Shown here: in pieces, positions 48,081 through 59,107 of the stretch
Layout: each line of letters begins with the position of its first letter
Position numbering within the stretch: the first letter of the stretch is position 1
Assembly: GCA_009746045.1 (NCBI GenBank)
Contig: RPFO01000817.1
Location: 1 to 60,000 of the forward strand
Reading direction: 5' to 3'
From: Mesostigma viride
Lineage: Eukaryota > Streptophyta > Mesostigmatophyceae > Mesostigmatales > Mesostigmataceae
DNA length: 60,000 nucleotides
Notes under the pieces: model-generated
What the model saw: only the letters and a program-made list of their open reading frames with translations
Database searches by the model: none
What the model was told of the DNA's origin: nothing
Position numbers and translations under genes: made by a program

Positions 48081-48436
48081 GGTAAACATGGTTTAGGAGT
48101 GTAGGGGTTTAGGGTTTAAGGCCTACCATACACCCGTATGTAAAAATGCAACAACACGCCAAGTCATCCGCCACCATGCAAAAATATATAAACACAACTG
48201 GTCATCCTCAACAATAATAGTACCCAATCCGCACTTGGCACTTGTCCAGTTTCGTAAGTCCAACGGCCGTTGGCTTTGAGAAATTAAGATATGCGAACTG
48301 CGCCATTCAGCCAAGCTAAAGTATAGGCTGCCATTGCCCCGTATGTAATGTAGTAGTAAGGTGAACGAACGTCGACAAAAAAACACATGGGACATACAAA
48401 CACCAATTTTACACAGTTATGTTTGGAATGACGTAC
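48081..48436. other. 3' flank of the multi-exon transposase-like gene
   Basis: Holds TTTAGGGTTTA (48108-48118), a very short plant-type telomere-like word, and one exact CCAACGGCCGTTGG at 48260-48273. Minus-strand frames of up to 90 codons are open, and a further 3' exon of the gene is possible but cannot be defined. Confidence 0.45.
48260..48273. repeat. CCAACGGCCGTTGG palindrome
   Basis: Exact copy in the context CGTAAGT-palindrome-CTTTGAGAAATT, resembling the 2309, 2568 and 2721 copies at the other end of the window. Confidence 0.85.
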
Positions 48437-51400
48437 CGTAATTTCGGCGTCCACCTTCTTCGCAATTGTGAACCAGCCCTGTCGCGTGTTGTCCGGATGT
48501 CCTTCCCACTTGCCCTTCGTGACCTTTGCGACGCTCAGGTAGCACACGATTGCAGTTAAGGGTTCTCGGTCGTCTGGGTTCCAGAAGAAGCGTCGGGCGT
48601 CCGATCCGGAGGAGGAGCACCTCTCGAAGTATTTTACGTACATTACCCAGTTGCCTTTCTTAAAAACCTCGCCCCCCCCCCGGTATGTTTGTTTAAACAC
48701 TCATCCTTGTCGAGTTGGTGGGCGACTCGAACAACTTTCGCCAACCAGTACGGGTGGTCGGGCACATGGTCCTTGTGCCCCCTCTCAGATGCGACTGCGA
48801 CGGCCTCCCCCTCCTGCAAACCACGCCCCAACTCGTTTCTTGCCGTTTGAAGGTGGTTCAGGCGGGTTCCCGGATATCGCGTGGGGTTCCGCGACTTACT
48901 CGCCTGGAGTTTTACAGTCCACGACGAGCTGCTCCAATCATTTGGGCATGTCCTCCACTTGCCCTCTCGGCACTCCGCACAACTGAAGCATGAAAAACGC
49001 CTGAGCTGAACCACCTCGACCTGCTCGCCCTTTTTGTCCAGTCGCCACTGGTGTGCCGTGGAGATATCTCGGATCGGGCCTCGCTCCTTACCGGACGTGG
49101 GAATCTGCAATTGTAAATCCATGAAACAACATCACAGCACATTTCCCAACTCCAACGGCCGTTGGCACTCAACAATTATAAGATTTCCAAACTCCAACGG
49201 CCGTTGGCCCTTGGAAACTTTATAAGTACATTTCTCAACTCCAACGGCCGTTGGCACTCTACAATTATATGATTTTCCAGCTCCAACGGCCGTTGGCCTT
49301 ATGAAACTTCAAACTGCATCAAGGAAGCTGTCCTCTGTAAAGTGTAACCAGAGACAAATTATAGAACTGCACTTGACCACCAGAAAGCAACTGTCTTTAC
49401 TTACGTTATCGAGAAGAAATGCCCGTCGAACCACGTCCGATTGTGCCGATGGTCGACTCGAGTCTTTGCCGGTTCTCCAATCCCGGTTCAGGTAGGCCAC
49501 CAGTGCCTCCACCGTATTCAGGTTCCGATTGTCCTCCTGCATCTGCGCTCTTTTGAGGATGCTTTTCACCGTCCCCCCCTCCCCGTCCGACTCCCCCTTC
49601 CCATGTCCTGCACATGAGTAGTTCCACTCCAATGTGTCCAAGTCGGGGTCGGCCTCGAGCAGGTCCGCAGCCATCGCCACCACATACCGGGATTGGAACT
49701 GCTCCTTACAGTTGTCGGACCAACTGATCCAGTTCCTCACCTCCACCCCCTCCTCCCTCAGCACCTTAAGGGTATTCTTCATCACGAACTCCAGGGTCTG
49801 GGCATTCCTCGGTACGTCCTTCCCCATGTAATCGTGCTTCACCCTTTTGATTTCCAGCGATACGGGATCACGGTACATCACGATCACCGGCATCAGGACG
49901 TAACTACTTGGGTACCAGTACTGCGCCTGCAACTGTTTCTGCAGGTGGTCCGAATAGTTCTCCGAGTAGTCCATCAGGACCACCACCGTTCCCAGCGGCA
50001 TCACGTCAATGCACTCCTTGTAAGCGTGGTGCTGCCAGGCCCATGTATGGACGTGAATGGCGAATTCCGGGAAGCGCGCCGTAATGAGTTCATGGAGCTC
50101 CGAGAGGGTTGACTTGATGAGTTTTTGCTGCAGGTTCATTTGCGGCGCCACATCCTCCTCCTGCAACACAACACACCCGCGCACCATGGAATGACCGAAG
50201 AATGGAAGTCAGCAGCTGGGAATTTCCCAACGCCAACGGCCGTTGGAAGTATGAAAGTCTACATATATATATTCAACGATGCAAATATACATGCCCGCGC
50301 ACCATGGATTGACCGAAGAATGGAAGTCAGCAGCTGGGAATTTCCCAACGCCAACGGCCGTTGGAAGTATGAAAGTCTACATATATATATTCAACGATGC
50401 AAATATACATGCTTACCGTCCCACGGGGCGCTGTGCCCTCCTTTATGAAGTCGAACCACGTGTACTTCTTTGTCCACCCCTTCATCTGGTCCGTCACGAT
50501 GAACTCGGAAATCCCACACTCGTTGCACGTCCCTTCCAAGCAGTTCATTGGGACGTTAACGAACGGGCCGCCCGTCCTCCCCCCTCCTTGCCCCCCCTCC
50601 CCCCTCTCAGCCCTGTGGCAGGTGAAACGTCGAACGAAATCATGGGCATTGTCAGGCACGGAAGGGATACCCTCCCTCTCCTCGATCTCCAGCGTGCTCT
50701 TCAACTCCTTGACGCCTTTGGTGAAGGCAGAGAGCAGAGACTCGAAGACGACGTGCTTTTCGCATGCGCACAAGTCCCGGTCCTTCCACACGCCCTTTAC
50801 GCACTTGGGCATGAACTCCACGAACTTCGTGTACCCCACCTTGTACCTTGTCCCGTCCGCAGTCGTCACGATACCTCCCTTGTACGGCGACGCGTCAGAA
50901 CAGAACCGCTTGTAAATCGTTTCAAGCGAGTCCAAATAGTACCTTCCGCCCTGGGAGGAAATGAGAATCCTGGCGTTTCCCTTCCTTTCGAACTCATTGA
51001 CCACGTCCTTATGGTTGGGAGACGCCCTCGTGTTTAGGTCTGACAACCAGTAACTCCCGACGATTTCTTTGACCTCCTCCGGAAACTTGTCCGACCGTAA
51101 AGCACGAGGGGGCGCCTTCAGGGCGGGAAGGTCGCCCCCCATCCTCATTCCCCTTGCGGTCTGGATATCCTTGGGCGTGACGTGAAGCAGCCGCGCGAGA
51201 GTGCAATGCCCTTGATTGTTCATGCCGTCCTTTCCCAAGCACATTGACAGCACAGCGCACTTCGCGTTCCTGTGCTCATCCGACTTGCCCAATTCCTGGA
51301 AACCTTGCACGATATTAGCGACAACCTCCTGAGCGAAGGACTCCGACGCCTTTCTTTTCAGCGCAGGGCGGTACTGTTTCCCCATAACCTTCACAACCGC

Positions 51401-51583
51401 ACCTGGCAGCCGCTCAAGCGCCCTCAAGCCTACTGCAGTTTTCGTGTTTTCAGTCTTGTGATTGTTGTCCTTCAGCAAGTATTCCATTGCGCTGGCCATG
51501 TCGAGGGCAAGTTGGTTGCCCTTGATCTCGACGTACTTGAGACTTTGGTCTTTGTTGTGCGCTTCACCTGCATCCGCGCGCAT
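48437..51583 (-). CDS. multi-exon transposase-like protein (DDE type), possibly frameshifted in the last exon
   Basis: Exons: 51583-50417 (389 codons), 50160-49405 (252 codons), 49104 to about 48437. Donors are GTAAGC (50416), GTAAGT (49404) and GTACGT (48436); acceptors are TTGCAG at 50161 and 49105; phase is 0 at both joints. Exon 1 has a YKVGYTKFVEFMPKCVKG and CACEKH stretch, then CNEC. Exon 2 has VLMDYSENYSDHLQKQ, SWSDNCKEQFQSRY and AGHGKGESDGEGGTVK. These match, from memory, a widespread eukaryotic family with an SDG..QYKNR and HGKGPCDGIGG signature, generally regarded as transposon-derived. Exon 3 has FSCFSCAEC and a possible BAH/Tudor-like tail. A G10 run at about 48672-48681 shifts the frame. 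Within exon 3, about 90 nt from 48900 to 48811 could be an optional GC-AG intron. The first ATG may not be the true start, since a TGCAG acceptor lies just inside it. Confidence 0.75.
49105..49404 (-). other. intron with four palindrome copies
   Basis: Bounded by GTAAGT (49404) and TTGCAG (49105). Exact CCAACGGCCGTTGG at 49152, 49194, 49241 and 49283 (spacings 42, 47, 42), that is, two tandem copies of an 89-bp block. Confidence 0.85.
50161..50416 (-). other. intron with a 118-bp tandem duplication carrying the palindrome
   Basis: Bounded by GTAAGC (50416) and TTGCAG (50161). Two nearly identical 118-bp blocks, each with CGCGCACCATGGA, one exact palindrome (50233-50246 and 50351-50364) and an ATATATATATTC stretch. 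Confidence 0.85.
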
Positions 51584-51653
51584 ACAGAATCCAGACGAAG
51601 TTTTGACATTTTATCAAATTATTGCTTTCCAACAATTACCCAATTTGTACGTC

Positions 51654-52270
51654 CCAACGGCCGTTGGACCCCTGAAAGTAAGCCTGAAACACGCCAACAC
51701 ATGCATTTTCGACACCCAACGGCCGTTGGACCCCCGAAAGTGGGCCTGAAACACGCCAACACATGCATTTTCGACACCCAACGGCCGTTGGACCCCAGAA
51801 AGCGGGCCGAAAACACGCCAACACATGCATTTTCGACACCCAACGGCCGTTGGACCCCTGAAAGTGGGCCTGAAACACGGCAACACATGCATTTTCGACA
51901 CCCAACGGCCGTTGGACCCCTGAAAGCGGGCCGAAAACACGCCAACACATGCATTTTCGACACCCAACGGCCGTTGGACCCCTGAAAGTGGGCCTGAAAC
52001 ACGCCAACACATGCATTTTCGACACCCAACGGCCGTTGGACCCCTGAAAGCGGGCCGAAAACACGCCAACACATGCATTTTTTACACCCAACGGCCGTTG
52101 GACCCCTGAAAGTGGGCCTGAAACACGCCCTTTACATGCATTTTCGACGTCCAATGGCCGTTGGGCCCCTGAAAGTGGGCCGGAAACACGCTAACACATG
52201 CATTTTAGACACCCAACGGCCGTTGGACCCCTGAAAGCGGGCCGAAAACTCGCCAACACCTGCATTTTTT
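51654..52270. repeat. 62-bp tandem array, ten units each holding the palindrome
   Basis: Palindromes start at 51654, 51716, 51778, 51840, 51902, 51964, 52026, 52088, 52151 (variant CCAATGGCCGTTGG) and 52213. All spacings are 62 except one of 63. Units share GAAAGTGGGCCTGAAACACG and ACACATGCATTTTCGACACC. A decayed edge continues to about 52340 (CGACCGTTGGAATCC). It lies just upstream of the multi-exon gene on the minus strand. Confidence 0.95.
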
Positions 52271-52762
52271 ACACGCCAGAAAGTGAATTTCCGAATCCCA
52301 ACGCACTTTTTATAACCTTAACGACCGTTGGAATCCAGAAATTCGACTGAAATGTTTCCATAACACACGTAACAACAAATTTGGTGGTCAACAACCCCGT
52401 AAATCCGTAACCCTGCACGCACCTCCCGCCGCCATAGCTCTTGTTTGCAGCAGTGGGCCCTGAAGACGCCTTTTGGTCTTGCACCTGTTGGTTACAATTG
52501 CATGGCATACCAGCAATATATTGCACATAGCATTGTATTTTACACAATTATTATATTCATGCCACAAATAATAATAATAATTATTGTATTAAACATCGGG
52601 GGGCAGGTTGCATATTCGTTTCATTGCAGTCTAATATCAACATATTAAAAATTTCCATGCCCATAAACATTTTTGATATAGCTATTAGGTTGCTAATTAT
52701 ATTAAATCTTACCAGCCGTGTAGTGGTTTGCGGATTGCTTTATAGGCTTGCCACACCAACCC
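52271..52762. other. AT-rich non-coding stretch
   Basis: No gene seen. 52550-52590 is an AT-rich run with AATAATAATAATTATT. Confidence 0.5.
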
Positions 52763-52840
52763 AAAAAAAAATGTTACGACGGGAGTTGAACCCGGGCCTA
52801 CTAGACGTGTTCACGAGGTACTACGAGGATCAGCCAAGAA
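52763..52840 (-). pseudogene. possible tRNA-like fragment with B box and oligo-T end
   Basis: Read on the minus strand, GGTTCAACTCC (52784-52794) is a perfect pol III B box within CCGGG-TTCAACT-CCCGT, a T-arm with one mismatch. About 12 bases further on come nine T residues (52771-52763), a pol III terminator. No matching 5' acceptor strand or anticodon arm is clear. It could be a decayed tRNA, a SINE head, or chance. Confidence 0.3.
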
Positions 52841-53518
52841 TCTGTCCCGTACCGGTGTGGTTCACCAGTTCCGCACACTAGCATGGTCTCCGCGTCGCGC
52901 TCGTTCATTAAATTTCGGAGAAATTTTGCCTGCTTATATACGTTTTTGAAGCCCCTCGGCGTCGCGCCGTGAAAAGCTTCCTCCGCCAGGCGTCCAATCA
53001 GGTAGCAGGAATGTGAAAAAATGGGCTCGAGCTGTGTGCAGCGCCGCGTCCATGTGGCGCCACACGGCGTCAGGAGTCGGCGTGGCGCCATATATGGCGC
53101 TGCGAATTCCCTACCGTGTGGTCTGCAGCGCCACGTCACAGTTGCGACTGCAAGTATTTTTCAGCGCGGCGCCGGGACGGCGCCGCGCCATATCGTTTGG
53201 CGCGTCAATTTTTTTCCCGCGCGCGGCGCCTTTTAGGCGCCGCGCCATTCCATTTGCGCGTCGGCATACCAGCACCAGGGAATTTGAATTGCAGGTGCTG
53301 CGTTGGCGCTTTCCAGCCCTCCTGGAAGACCGACACCGTGGATGCACCTTGCACCCGAGCATCAACGGCGGGTATTCGCGACATCGGCCGAAAGTGACAA
53401 CGATATTAGCAACCCGACAGCCATATTCAACTGAGCAAAGCGATTGTCGACACACACGGTTAAGAAAGAGGTGAGCAATGGCTGATGTACATGGATGCTT
53501 TTGACAGATAGTGGTTTT
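52841..53518. other. non-coding, GC-rich GCGCC-repeat region
   Basis: 53020-53260 is rich in GGCGCC/GCGCC words and contains a perfect 16-bp palindrome GCGCCATATATGGCGC at 53085-53100. The rest is unremarkable; no gene supported. Confidence 0.55.
53085..53100. repeat. 16-bp palindrome GCGCCATATATGGCGC
   Basis: Perfect inverted symmetry centred on ATAT; it could be a cruciform or a dimeric protein-binding site. Confidence 0.7.
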
Positions 53519-54688
53519 ATGCATGCCAGCACCCCCATTCTTGGTTAATAACAGTGTCCACAAGCAGCTCGTTGACGGGCTAGAAGAATCAGAAATTGTA
53601 GCTGTGATTCTGAACGTCGCGTTTGCTTTAATTGTGTAGCCCGTCAACTGATTCGCTTGCTTATGGTGTATGCCCTGCATTGTGCCTTTAATTGTGTGCA
53701 GCATCCTTGCGTGCGCCCCTGTAAAAACCAAGGAAAACGTCCACCCGCCGCCGCTGCCCCCAGGCCGGCCCCCTGTAAAAACCAAGGAAAAAGAAAAAAA
53801 GGTACGAATGGCAGCCGCGCTTATTCATTTGTTGGAATCAATGCATTATTGAAGCAGGCTGTCGTGCATGTTTTCTTTTCTGGGTTCCCTTATAGCTGCG
53901 TTGCTGGGTTGCTGGGTTTTCTTGCCATGGCAGCGCCGTATGATCGTTTTTTCCGGCCTGCAATGTAGTCGACATCTTTCCCCCGGCTGCCATTCTTGGT
54001 TAATAATGTTGATATTTATGCATGCCAGCACCCCCATTCTTGGTTAATAACGTCAACGTCCTTGCTGCTTCCTTTGGTGCTTGATCTGCCTTGGTGTCGT
54101 GCCTCCATTTGGTGGCCGGTGGTCACGGGATGCACAAACGGGAACGCTATCAGTTTTCGTCCACCCGCCGCCGCTGCCCCCAGGCCGGCCCCCTGTAAAA
54201 ACCAAGGAAAAAGAAAAAAAGGTACGAATGGCAGCCGCGCTTATTCATTTGTTGGAACCAATGCATTATTGAAGCAGGCTGTCGTGCATGTTTTCTTTTC
54301 TGGGTTCGAATCAGGCGTTGCTGGGTTGCTGGGTTTTCTTGCCATGGCAGCGCCGTATGATCGTTTTTTCCGGCCTGCAATGTAGTCGACATCTTTCCCC
54401 CGGCTGCCATTCTTGGTTAATAATGTTGATATTTATGCATGCCAGCACCCCCATTCTTGGTTAATAACGTCAACGTCCTTGCTGCTTCCTTTGGTGCTTG
54501 ATCTGCCCTGGTGTCGTGCCTCCATTTGGTGGCCGGTGGTCACGGGATGCACAAACGGGAACGCTATCAGTTTTCGTCCACCCGCCGCCGCTGCCCCCCA
54601 GGCCGGCCCCCTGTAAAAACCAAGGAAAAAGAAAAAAAGGTACGAATGGCAGCCCCACTTATTCATTTGTTGGAATCAATGCATTATT
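53519..54688 (+). repeat. linker repeats of the nested array, first three copies (~420 bp period)
   Basis: The word CGTCCACCCGCCGCCGCTGC starts at 53738, 54158 and 54575. Copies share AAGAAAAAAAGGTACGAATG, TTCATTTGTTGGAA and GCATGCCAGCACCCCCATTC. The first two copies contain a 170-bp part with TTTTCTTGCCATGGCAGCGC that is replaced by short tandem arrays in later copies. Confidence 0.9.
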
Positions 54689-54940
54689 GGCATGGATGGG
54701 TGTAGTGGGGTGCTTGCATGCATGGATGGGTGTCATGGGGTGCTGGCATGCATGGATGGGTGTCATGGGGTGCTGGCCTGCGTGGATGGGTGTAGTGGGG
54801 TGCTGGCATGCATGGATGGGTGTCATGGGGTGCTGGCATGCGTGGATGGGTGTCATGGGGTGCTGGCATGCATGGATGGGTGTCATGGGGTGCTGGCATG
54901 CGTGGATGGGTGTCATGGGGTGCTGGCATGCATGGATGGT
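54689..54940 (+). repeat. 30-bp tandem array, about 8 units
   Basis: Unit of GGATGGGTGTCATGGGGTGC plus TGGCATGCAT. Variation is concentrated at GTCATG/GTAGTG and GCATGCATGG/GCATGCGTGG. As 30 is divisible by 3, every frame without a stop in one unit stays open. Confidence 0.95.
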
Positions 54941-55168
54941 TAATAACGTCAACGTCCTTGCTGCTTCCTTTGGTGCTTGATCTGCCTTGGTGTCGTGCCT
55001 CCGTTTGGTGGCCGGTGGTCACGGGATGCACAAACGGGAACGCTATCAGTTTTCGTCCACCCGCCGCCGCTGCCCCCCAGGCCGGCCCCCTGTAAAAACC
55101 AAGGAAAAAGAAAAAAAGGTACGAATGGCAGCCCCACTTATTCATTTGTTGGAATCAATGCATTATTG
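54941..55168 (+). repeat. linker copy of the nested array
   Basis: About 228 bp from GTTAATAACGTCAACGTCC to AATCAATGCATTATTGG, nearly identical to 57160-57386. Confidence 0.9.
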
Positions 55169-57159
55169 GCATGGATGGGTGTAGTGGGGTGCTTGCATGC
55201 CTGGATGGGTGTCATGGGGTGCTGGCATGCGTGGATGGGTGTCATGGGGTGCTGGCATGCATGGATGGGTGTCATGGGGTGCTGGCATGCATGGATGGGT
55301 GTCATGGGGTGCTGGCATGCGTGGATGGGTGTAGTGGGGTGCTGGCATGCATGGATGGGTGTAGTGGGGTGCTGGCATGCATGGATGGGTGTGATGGGGT
55401 GCTGGCATGCATGGATGGGTGTAGTGGGGTGCTGGCATGCATGGATGGGTGTCATGGGGTGCTGGCATGCATGGATGGGTGTCATGGGGTGCTGGCATGC
55501 ATGGATGGGTGTCATGGGGTGCTGGCATGCATGGATGGGTGTCATGGGGTGCTGGCATGCATGGATGGGTGTCATGGGGTGCTGGCATGCATGGATGGGT
55601 GTGATGGGGTGCTGGCATGCGTGGATGGGTGTCATGGGGTGCTGGCATGCATGGATGGGTGTCATGGGGCGCTGGCATGCATGGATGGGTGTCATGGGGT
55701 GCTGGCATGCATGGATGGGTGTGATGGGGTGCTGGCATGCGTGGATGGGTGTCATGGGGTGCTGGCATGCATGGATGGGTGTGATGGGGTGCTGGCATGC
55801 ATGGATGGGTGTAGTGGGGTGCTGGCAAGCGTGGATGATGGTCATGGGGTGCTGGCATGCATGGATGGGTGTCATGGGGTGCTGGCATGCATGGATGGGT
55901 GTAGTGGGGTGCTGGCATGCATGGATGGGTGTCATGGGGCGCTGGCATGCGTGGATGGGTGTCATGGGGTGCTGGCATGCGTGGATGGGTGTAGTGGGGT
56001 GCTGGCATGCATGGATGGGTGAAGTGGGGTGCTGGCATGCATGGATGGGTGTAGTGGGGTGCTGGCATGCATGGATGGGTGTAATGGGGCGCTGGCATGC
56101 ATGGATGGGTGTCATGGGGTGCTGGCATGCATGGATGGGTGTCATGGGGTGCTGGCATGCATGGATGGGTGTCATGGGGTGCTGGCATGCGTGGATGGGT
56201 GTCATGGGGTGCTGGCATGCATGGATGGGTGTGATGGGGTGCTGGCATGCGTGGATGGGTGTCATGGGGTGCTGGCATGCATGGATGGGTGTCATGGGGC
56301 GCTGGCATGCATGGATGGGTGTCATGGGGTGCTGGCATGCATGGATGGGTGTGATGGGGTGCTGGCATGCGTGGATGGGTGTCATGGGGTGCTGGCATGC
56401 ATGGATGGGTGTGATGGGGTGCTGGCATGCATGGATGGGTGTAGTGGGGTGCTGGCAAGCGTGGATGATGGTCATGGGGTGCTGGCATGCATGGATGGGT
56501 GTCATGGGGTGCTGGCATGCATGGATGGGTGTAGTGGGGTGCTGGCATGCATGGATGGGTGTCATGGGGCGCTGGCATGCGTGGATGGGTGTCATGGGGT
56601 GCTGGCATGCGTGGATGGGTGTCATGGGGTGCTGGCATGCATGGATGGGTGTCATGGGGTGCTGGCATGCATGGATGGGTGTCATGGGGTGCTGGCATGC
56701 ATGGATGGGTGTCATGGGGTGCTGGCATGCATGGATGGGTGTCATGGGGTGCTGGCATGCGTGGATGGGTGTAGTGGGGTGCTGGCATGCATGGATGGGT
56801 GAAGTGGGGTGCTGGCATGCGTGGATGGGTGTCATGGGGTGCTGGCATGCATGGATGGGTGTGATGGGGTGCTGGCATGCATGGATGGGTGTAGTGGGGT
56901 GCTGGCATGCATGGATGGGTGTAATGGGGCGCTGGCATGCATGGATGGGTGTCATGGGGTGCTGGCATGCGTGGATGGGTGTAGTGGGGTGCTGGCATGC
57001 ATGGATGGGTGAAGTGGGGTGCTGGCATGCGTGGATGGGTGTAGTGGGGTGCTGGCATGCATGGATGGGTGAAGTGGGGTGCTGGCATGCGTGGATGGGT
57101 GTCATGGGGTGCTGGCATGCATGGATGGGTGTCATGGGGTGCTGGCATGCATGGATGGT
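55169..57159 (+). repeat. 30-bp tandem array, about 66 units
   Basis: Same unit as 54689-54940. A sub-block is duplicated: the rare GGATGATGGTCATGG unit occurs at 55832 and 56462, 630 bp (21 units) apart with matching neighbours. Frames of 677-740 codons on both strands encode only decapeptide repeats and are not called genes. Confidence 0.97.
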
Positions 57160-57386
57160 TAATAACGTCAACGTCCTTGCTGCTTCCTTTGGTGCTTGAT
57201 CTGCCTTGGTGTCGTGCCTCCGTTTGGTGGCCGGTGGTCACGGGATGCACAAACGGGAACGCTATCAGTTTTCGTCCACCCGCCGCCGCTGCCCCCAGGC
57301 CGGCCCCCAGTAAAAACCAAGGAAAAAGAAAAAAAGGTACGAATGGCAGCCCCACTTATTCATTTGTTGGAATCAATGCATTATTG
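57160..57386 (+). repeat. linker copy of the nested array
   Basis: Same linker as 54941-55168 with a few substitutions. Confidence 0.9.
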
Positions 57387-57890
57387 GCATGGATGGGTGT
57401 AGTGGGGTGCTGGCATGCGTGGATGGGTGTCATGGGGTGCTGGCATGCATGGATGGGTGTCATGGGGTGCTGGCATGCATGGATGGGTGTCATGGGGTGC
57501 TGGCATGCATGGATGGGTGTCATGGGGTGCTGGCATGCGTGGATGGGTGTCATGGGGTGCTGGCATGCATGGATGGGTGTCATGGGGTGCTGGCATGCAT
57601 GGATGGGTGTGATGGGGTGCTGGCATGCATGGATGGGTGTAGTGGGGTGCTGGCATGCGTGGATGGGTGTCATGGGGTGCTGGCATGCATGGATGGGTGT
57701 CATGGGGTGCTGGCATGCATGGATGGGTGTCATGGGGTGCTGGCATGCGTGGATGGGTGTCATGGGGTGCTGGCATGCATGGATGGGTGTAGTGGGGTGC
57801 TGGCATGCATGGATGGGTGTAATGGGGCGCTGGCATGCATGGATGGGTGTCATGGGGTGCTGGCATGCGTGGATGGGTGTCATGCAGTGT
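57387..57890 (+). repeat. 30-bp tandem array, about 17 units
   Basis: Same unit. It ends at GTCATGCAGTGTGGGTGTG, after which the core continues in inverted orientation. Confidence 0.95.
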
Positions 57891-58262
57891 GGGTGTGATG
57901 CATGCCAGCACCCCCCTCGGTATTTATGCATGCCTGCACCCCCCTAGGTATTTATGCATGCCAGCCCCCCCCCTAGGTATTTATGCATGCCAGCACCCCC
58001 CTAGGTATTTATGCATGCCAGCCCCCCCCTCGGTATTTATGCATGCCAGCACCCCCCCTAGGTATTTATGCATGCCAGCACCCCCCCTAGGTATTTATGC
58101 ATGCCAGCACCCCACCCGACGTATTTATGCATGCCAGCGACCCCCCCGACGTATTTATGCATGCCAGCCCCCCCCCTAGGTATTTATGCATGCCAGCACC
58201 CCCACATGTATTTATGCATGCCAGCACCCCCCCTAGGTATTGATGCATGCCAGCACCCCCAT
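57891..58262 (+). repeat. 28-30-bp array with inverted core, block 1
   Basis: Unit TATTTATGCATGCCAGCACC plus C4-C8 and TAGG, TCGG or GACG. The core ATGCATGCCAGCACCCC is the reverse complement of GGGGTGCTGGCATGCAT in the preceding array. The C-run length varies from unit to unit. Confidence 0.95.
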
Positions 58263-58447
58263 TCTTGGTTAATAACGTCAACGTCCTTGCTGCTTCCTTT
58301 GGTGCTTGATCTGCCTTGGTGTCGTGCCTCCGTTTGGTGGCCGGTGGTCACGGGATGCACGAACGGGAATGCTATCAGTTTTCGTCCACCCGCCGCCGCT
58401 GCCCCAGGCCGGCTTAAAAATAAAAAAAGAAAAAAAGGTACGAATGG
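58263..58447 (+). repeat. short linker copy
   Basis: Linker from TTGGTTAATAACGTC to ACGAATGGCAG, shortened in the middle (GGCTTAAAAATAAAAAAAG instead of GGCCCCCTGTAAAAACC). Confidence 0.9.
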
Positions 58448-58922
58448 CAGCCCCCCCCCTAGGTATTTATGCATGCCAGCACCCCCCCTAGGTATTTATG
58501 CATGCCAGCACCCCCCTAGGTATTTATGCATGCCAGCGACCCCCCGACGTATTTATGCATGCCAGCCCCCCCCCTAGGTATTTATGCATGCCAGCACCCC
58601 CCTAGGTATTTATGCATGCCAGCACCCCCCCTAGGTATTTATGCATGCCAGCCCCCCCCTAGGTATTTATGCATGCCAGCCCCCCCCCTAGGTATTTATG
58701 CATGCCAGCCCCCCCCTAGGTATTTATGCATGCCAGCACCCCCCCTAGGTATTTATGCATGCCAGCACCCCACCCGACGTATTTATGCATGCCAGCGACC
58801 CCCCCGACGTATTTATGCATGCCAGCCCCCCCCCCTAGGTATTTATGCATGCCAGCACCCCCACATGTATTTATGCATGCCAGCACCCCCCCTAGGTATT
58901 GATGCATGCCAGCACCCCCATT
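58448..58922 (+). repeat. 28-30-bp array with inverted core, block 2
   Basis: About 16 units. The last eight or so (ending CCCACATG, then TATTGATGCATGCC) repeat the order seen in 57891-58262, so array and linker were duplicated together. Confidence 0.95.
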
Positions 58923-59107
58923 CTTGGTTAATAACGTCAACGTCCTTGCTGCTTCCTTTGGTGCTTGATCTGCCTTGGTGTCGTGCCTCCGTTTGGTGGC
59001 CGGTGGTCACGGGATGCACGAACGGGAATGCTATCAGTTTTCGTCCACCCGCCGCCGCTGCCCCAGGCCGGCTTAAAAATAAAAAAAGAAAAAAAGGTAC
59101 GAATGGC
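58923..59107 (+). repeat. short linker copy
   Basis: Almost identical to 58263-58447; the pair marks a duplication of about 660 bp. Confidence 0.9.

Noticed and set aside
48108-48118. Telomere repeat
   Set aside because: TTTAGGGTTTA is less than two units long and isolated.
51654-52270. CRISPR-like array
   Set aside because: All of the 62-bp unit is repeated, not a short repeat with unique spacers, and the setting is eukaryotic.
53690-53720. Stray minisatellite unit (TGTGCAGCATCCTTGCGTGC)
   Set aside because: About 20 bases resemble the 40-bp unit, but the match is too short to tell from chance.
54977-57199. 740-codon frame of repeats of the WMGVMGCWHA type
   Set aside because: A 30-bp stop-free unit keeps frames open on both strands. 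The repeats are nested with non-coding linker and show no codon-position bias in their variation.
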